64,000 bases of DNA from Liolophura sinensis (taxonomy: Eukaryota; Mollusca; Polyplacophora; Chitonida; Chitonidae), in the NCBI RefSeq assembly GCF_032854445.1, contig NC_088307.1, positions 8,186,001 through 8,250,000 of the forward strand, in the 5' to 3' direction. Below, piece after piece: positions 59,401-64,000 of this stretch (its first letter is position 1; each line of letters opens with the position of its first letter). Both the position numbers and the translations under genes were made by a program. The notes beneath the pieces are model-generated. The model was not told where the DNA came from. It saw only the letters and a list, made by a program, of their open reading frames with translations, and searched no databases.

Positions 59401-62400
59401 ACAACATCGTTGACGACAATTTTTCATTCGACTTCAATCCCTTCCTTGGATCTGATATGGGCTGGTGTAAAGCAAAAACTAGCACTATTAGATGTTAGGG
59501 AGGGTATTCTTACCATCATTTGTGTGCTTTGAATTCACTTCCAGTCAAGCGTCTATCCTTCCTTGTATGTGCTACGTGCTGGTGTAAATCTTCTATTAGC
59601 ACTATCGCATGCTAGGAAAGGAAAAGTTCTACCACCCATACTTGGATAGTTGTCGTATATTTACTACATGTATAGGTCCGCTAATTTCACCTGGAAGGAG
59701 CTACAGTAGTCGTGATTTAGTCTATGCTGTCTTTCTTTGCATCTAGTACGTACTGGTTTTAAAAACTATATTAGCACTATTAGATGCTTAGGATGGCGTG
59801 TGGAGCAATCATCAAAATCGGCAAACAACTGTCAGAAGCATGCCTAAAGGTGTACTGCTAAAACTCTGCCAATACCTATATTTCTTCTTTGTGTAGAGGA
59901 GGATATATACGTTTCATTCATTAGTCTTTTGTTTTGGCTTTACCAGTGATTATTTCAAGAAAGGAAACACAGCAGGAATTCACACAGAGTAAACATTTTA
60001 CACGCTTCTACTCGCGAGACACATTTTTCTCAACTGTCAATCCAGGCTTAAAGACTTTTCGAGTGTTGTCATTTTCCCCACATAGAAACAGCCAGTGTTA
60101 TACTTTTTCCACTGCCTCTTACATTCTTCCTTGTATCTAGTACGTGCTGGTCTTTTCATTCCCACTAGCACTATCAGATGCTAGGAAGAAAACACAGCAT
60201 CGTTGACGACAATTTTTCATTCGACTTCAATCCCTTCCTTGGATCTGATATGGGCTGGTGTAAAGCAAAAACTAGCACTATTAGATGCTAGGGAGGGTAT
60301 TCTTACCGTCAGTTGTGTGCTTTGAATTCACTTCCAGTCAGGCGTCTTCCCTTCCTTGTATGTGCTACGTGCTGGTGTAAATCTTCAATTAGCACTATCA
60401 CATGCTAGGAAAGGAAAAGTTCTACCACCCATACTTGGATAGTTGTCTTATATTTACTACATGTATAGGTCCGATAATTTCACCTGGAAGGAGCTACAGT
60501 AGTCGTGATTTAGTCTATGTTGTCTTTTTTGTATCTAGTACGTACTGGTTTTAAAAACTATATTAGCACTATTAGATGCTTAGGATGGCGTGTGGAGCAA
60601 TCATCAAAATCGGCAAACAACTGTCTGAAGCATGCCTAAAAGTGTACTGCTAAAACTCTGCCAATATTTATTCTTAGTGTAGAGAAGGATATATACGTTT
60701 CATTCATTAGTCTTTTGTTTTGGACTCACCAGTGATAATTTTAAGAAAAGAAACACAGCAGGAGTTCACACAGAGTAAACATTTTACACGCTTCTACTTG
60801 CCAGACACATTTTTCTCAACTGTCAATCCAAGCTTAAAGACTTTTCGAGTGGTGTCATTTTCCCCACATATAAACAGCCAGTGTTATACTTTTTCCACTG
60901 CCTCTTACATCCTTCCTTGTATCTAGTACGTGCTGGTCTTTTCATTCCCACTAGCACTATCAGATGCTAGGAAGGAAACACAACATCGTTGACGACAATT
61001 TTTCAATCGACTTCAATCCCTTCCTTGGATCTGATATGGGCTGGTGTAAAACAAAAACTAGCACTATTAGATGCTAGGGAGGGTATTCTCACCATCAGTT
61101 GTGTGCCTTGAATTCACTTCCAGTCAGGCGTCTTCCCTTCCTTGTATGTGCTACGTGCTGGTGTAAATCTTCAATTAGCACTATCACATGCTAGGAAAGG
61201 AAAAGTTCTACCACCCATACTTGGATAGTTGTCGTATATTTACTACATGTATAGGTCCGCTAATTTCACCTGGAAGGAGCTACAGTAGTCGTGATTTAGT
61301 CTATGCTGTCTTTCTTTGTATCTAGTACGTACTGGTTTTAAAAACTATATTAGCACTATTAGATGCTTAGGATGGCGCGTGGAGCAATCATCAAAATCGG
61401 CAAACAACTGTCTGAAGCATGCCTAAAAGTGTACTGCTAAAACTCTGCCAATGCCTATATTTCTTCTTTGTGTAGAGGAGGATATATACGTTTCATTCAT
61501 TAGTCTTTTGTTTTGGACTCACCAGTGATAATTTTAAGAAAAGAAACACAGCAGGAGTTCACACAGAGTAAACATTTTACACGCTTCTACTTGCCAGACA
61601 CATTTTTCTCAACTGTCAATCCAAGCTTAAAGACTTTTCGAGTGGTGTCATTTTCCCCACATATAAACAGCCAGTGTTATACTTTTTCCACTGCCTCTTA
61701 CATCCTTCCTTGTATCTAGTAAGTGCTGGTCTTTTCATTCCCACTAGCACTATCAGATGCTAGGAAGGAAACACAACATCGTTGACGACAATTTTTCATT
61801 CGACTTCAATCCCTTCCTTGGATCTGATATCGGCTGGTGTTAAGCAAAAACTAGCACTATTAGATGCTAGGGAGGGTATTCTCACCATCATTTGTGTGCC
61901 TGGAATTCACTTCCAGTCAGGCGTTTTTCCTTCCTTGTATGTGCTACGTGCTGGTGTAAATCTTCAATTAGCACTATCACATGCTAGGAAAGGAAAAGTT
62001 CTACCACCCATACTTGGATAGTTGTCGTATATTTACTACATGTATAGGTCCGCTAATTTCACCTGGAAGGAGCTACAGTAGTCGTGATTTAGTCTATGCT
62101 ATATTTTTGGTATTTAGTACGTGCTGGTTTTAAAAACTATATTAGCACTATTAGATGCTTAGGATGGCGTGTGGAGCAATCATCAAAATCGGCAAACAAC
62201 TGTCTGAAGCATGCCTAAAAGTGTACTGCTAAAACTCTGCCAATACCTATATTTCTTCTTTGTGTAGAGAAGGATATATACGTTTCATTCATTAGTCTTT
62301 TGTTTTGGCTTTACCAGTGATTATTTCAAGAAAGGAAACACAGCAGGAATTCACACAGAATAAACATTTTACACGCTTCTACTCGCGAGACACATTTTTC

Positions 62401-64000
62401 TCAACTGTCAATCCAAGCTTAAAGACTTTTCGAGTGGTGTCATTTTCCCCACATAGAAACAGCCAGTGTTATACTTTTTCCACTGCCTCTTACATCCTTC
62501 CTTGTATCTAGTAAGTGCTGGTCTTTTCATTCCCACTAGCACTATCAGATGCTAGGAAGGAAACACAACATCGTTGACGACAATTTTGCATTCGACTTCA
62601 ATCCCTTCCTTGGATCTGATATGGGCTGGTGTAAAGCAAAAACTAGCACTATTAGATGCTAGGGAGGGTATTCTTACCGTCAGTTGTGTGCTTTGAATTC
62701 ACTTCCAGTCAGGCGTCTTCCCTTCCTTGTATGTGCTACGTGCTGGTGTAAATCTTCTATTAGCACTATAACATGCTAGGAAAGGAAAAGTTCTACCACC
62801 CATACTTGGATAGTTGTCTTATATTTACCACATGTATAGGTCCGCTAATTTCACCTGGAAGGAGCTACAGTAGTCGTGATTTAGTCTATGTTGTCTTTTT
62901 TGTATCTAGTACGTACTGGTTTTAAAAACTATATTAGCACTATTAGATGCTTAGGATGGCGTGTGGAGCAATCATCAAAATCGGCAAACAACTGTCTGAA
63001 GCATGCCTAAAAGTGTACTGCTAAAACTCTGCCAATATTTCTTCTTTGTGTAGAGGAGGATATATACGTTTCATTCATTAGTCTTTTGTTTTGGACTCAC
63101 CAGTGATAATTTTAAGAAAAGAAACACAGCAGGAGTTCACACACAGTAAACATTTTACACGCTTCTACTTGCCAGACACATTTTTCTCAACTGTCAATCC
63201 AAGCTTAAAGACTTTTCGAGTGGTGTCATTTTACCCACATATAAACAGCCAGTGTTATACTTTTTCCACTGCCTCTTACATCCTTCCTTATATCTAGTAC
63301 GTGCTGGTCTTTTCATTCCCACTAGCACTATCAGATGCTAGGAAGGAAACACAACATCGTTGACGACAATTTTTCAATCGACTTCAATCCCTTCCTTGGA
63401 TCTGATATGGGCTGGTGTAAAGCAAAAACTAGCACTATTAGATGCTAGGGAGGGTATTCTCACCATCAGTTGTGTGCCTGGAATTCACTTCCAGTCAGGC
63501 GTCTTCCCTTCCTTGTATGTGCTACGTGCTGGTGTAAATCTTCAATTAGCACTATCACATGCTAGGAAAGGAAAAGTTCTACCACCCATACTTGGATAGT
63601 TGTCGTATATTTACTACATGTATAGGTCCGCTAATTTCACCTGGAAGGAGCTACAGTAGTCGTGATTTAGTCTATGCTGTCTTTCTTTGTATCTAGTACG
63701 TACTGGTTTTAAAAACTATATTAGCACTATTAGATGCTTAGGATGGCGCGTGGAGCAATCATCAAAATCGGCAAACAACTGTCTGAAGCATGCCTAAAAG
63801 TGTACTGCTCAAACTCTGCCAATGCCTATATTTCTTCTTTGTGTAGAGGAGGATATATACGTTTCATTCATTAGTCTTTTGTTTTGGACTCACCAGTGAT
63901 AATTTTAAGAAAAGAAACACAGCAGGAGTTCACACAGAGTAAACATTTTACACGCTTCTACTTGCCAGACACATTTTTCTCAACTGTCAATCCAAGCTTA

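Larger units (their letters stand above)
30255..64000. repeat. Satellite DNA array, approximately 790-bp monomer, about 43 units, continues past window end
   Basis: The phrase TTGGACTCACCAGTGATAAT (or a variant) marks each monomer. Anchors fall at 30,544, 31,062, 31,798, 32,319, 33,114, 33,900, 34,693, 35,486, 36,277, 37,069, 37,833, 38,624, 39,416, 40,208, 41,000, 41,764, 42,555, 43,347, 44,139, 44,931, 45,723, 46,515, 47,306, 48,098, 48,884, 49,658, 50,458, 51,240, 52,039, 52,828, 53,615, 54,408, 55,192, 55,985, 56,771, 57,563, 58,355, 59,141, 59,934, 60,720, 61,513, 62,305, 63,091 and 63,884. Most steps are 786 or 792-793 bp; 764 reflects a 28-bp deletion after the anchor. Each monomer holds four related hairpin modules. 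Monomers are highly similar except at the left edge. Short frames of 68 and 79 codons recur, but they start at TTG and lie in changing relative phase. Confidence 0.97.

Noticed and set aside
30544-64000. Dozens of conserved 68- to 90-codon and 79-codon frames suggesting a tandem gene family
   Set aside because: They begin at TTG rather than ATG, usually follow an in-frame TAG (ATT CAT TAG), shift phase between 786-, 792- and 793-bp monomers, and overlap the hairpin arms. Their conservation follows from DNA-level homogenisation of the satellite.
30255-64000. CRISPR-like array
   Set aside because: The repeat is about 790 bp with no short repeat/unique spacer pattern, and the DNA is eukaryotic.

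Overview
The window is animal genomic DNA, most likely from a mollusc or another lophotrochozoan. It holds one recognisable host exon with a normal 3' splice site, several tRNA-derived SINEs with target-site duplications, degenerate non-LTR retrotransposons, short inverted-repeat (MITE-like) elements, a Crypton-like tyrosine recombinase remnant and a very long satellite array. There is no sign of bacterial gene organisation. The mollusc assignment is inferred from the style of the repeats and was not tested by a search.

Layout. At 1-1,356 are an intron and the terminal coding exon of a stomatin/MEC-2-family gene on the + strand. From 1.4 to 30 kb the DNA is gene-poor and full of decayed mobile DNA. 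It contains a roughly 570-bp MITE (1,690), a SINE inserted in another SINE together with a 47-bp minisatellite (4,278-5,587), a reverse transcriptase fragment (6,690-7,430, - strand), a Crypton-type recombinase remnant (8,279-8,674) and eight or nine copies or fragments of one SINE family. It also contains a LINE of about 4 kb whose RT core has been deleted (13,583-17,520, - strand), two copies of a foldback MITE (one carrying a nested SINE), a TTAA-ended MITE and several minisatellites. Three short open stretches with a splice-donor-like end could be exons, but none is recognised.

From about 30,255 to the end of the window (more than 33.7 kb) the DNA is one tandem array of an approximately 790-bp satellite, about 43 monomers. 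The satellite has three levels of structure. Each monomer contains four related hairpin modules of about 65 bp. Monomers fall into 786-bp and 792/793-bp classes. Groups of monomers are duplicated as higher-order blocks of about 1,583, 3,931 and 3,944 bp. The array edge at 30.3-33.1 kb is degenerate and has its own short/long alternation. The many short conserved open frames in the array begin at TTG, not ATG, and are by-products of DNA-level homogenisation.

The most interesting signal is the hairpin modules. The two arms differ between modules in a compensatory way, and most non-Watson-Crick positions are G.U in the + strand RNA. This suggests a structured transcript or a structural DNA role, and needs a computational and small-RNA test. 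Separately, about 3 kb at 49,149-52,115 carries roughly thirty one-base indels relative to its neighbour copy, which looks like unpolished assembly rather than biology.
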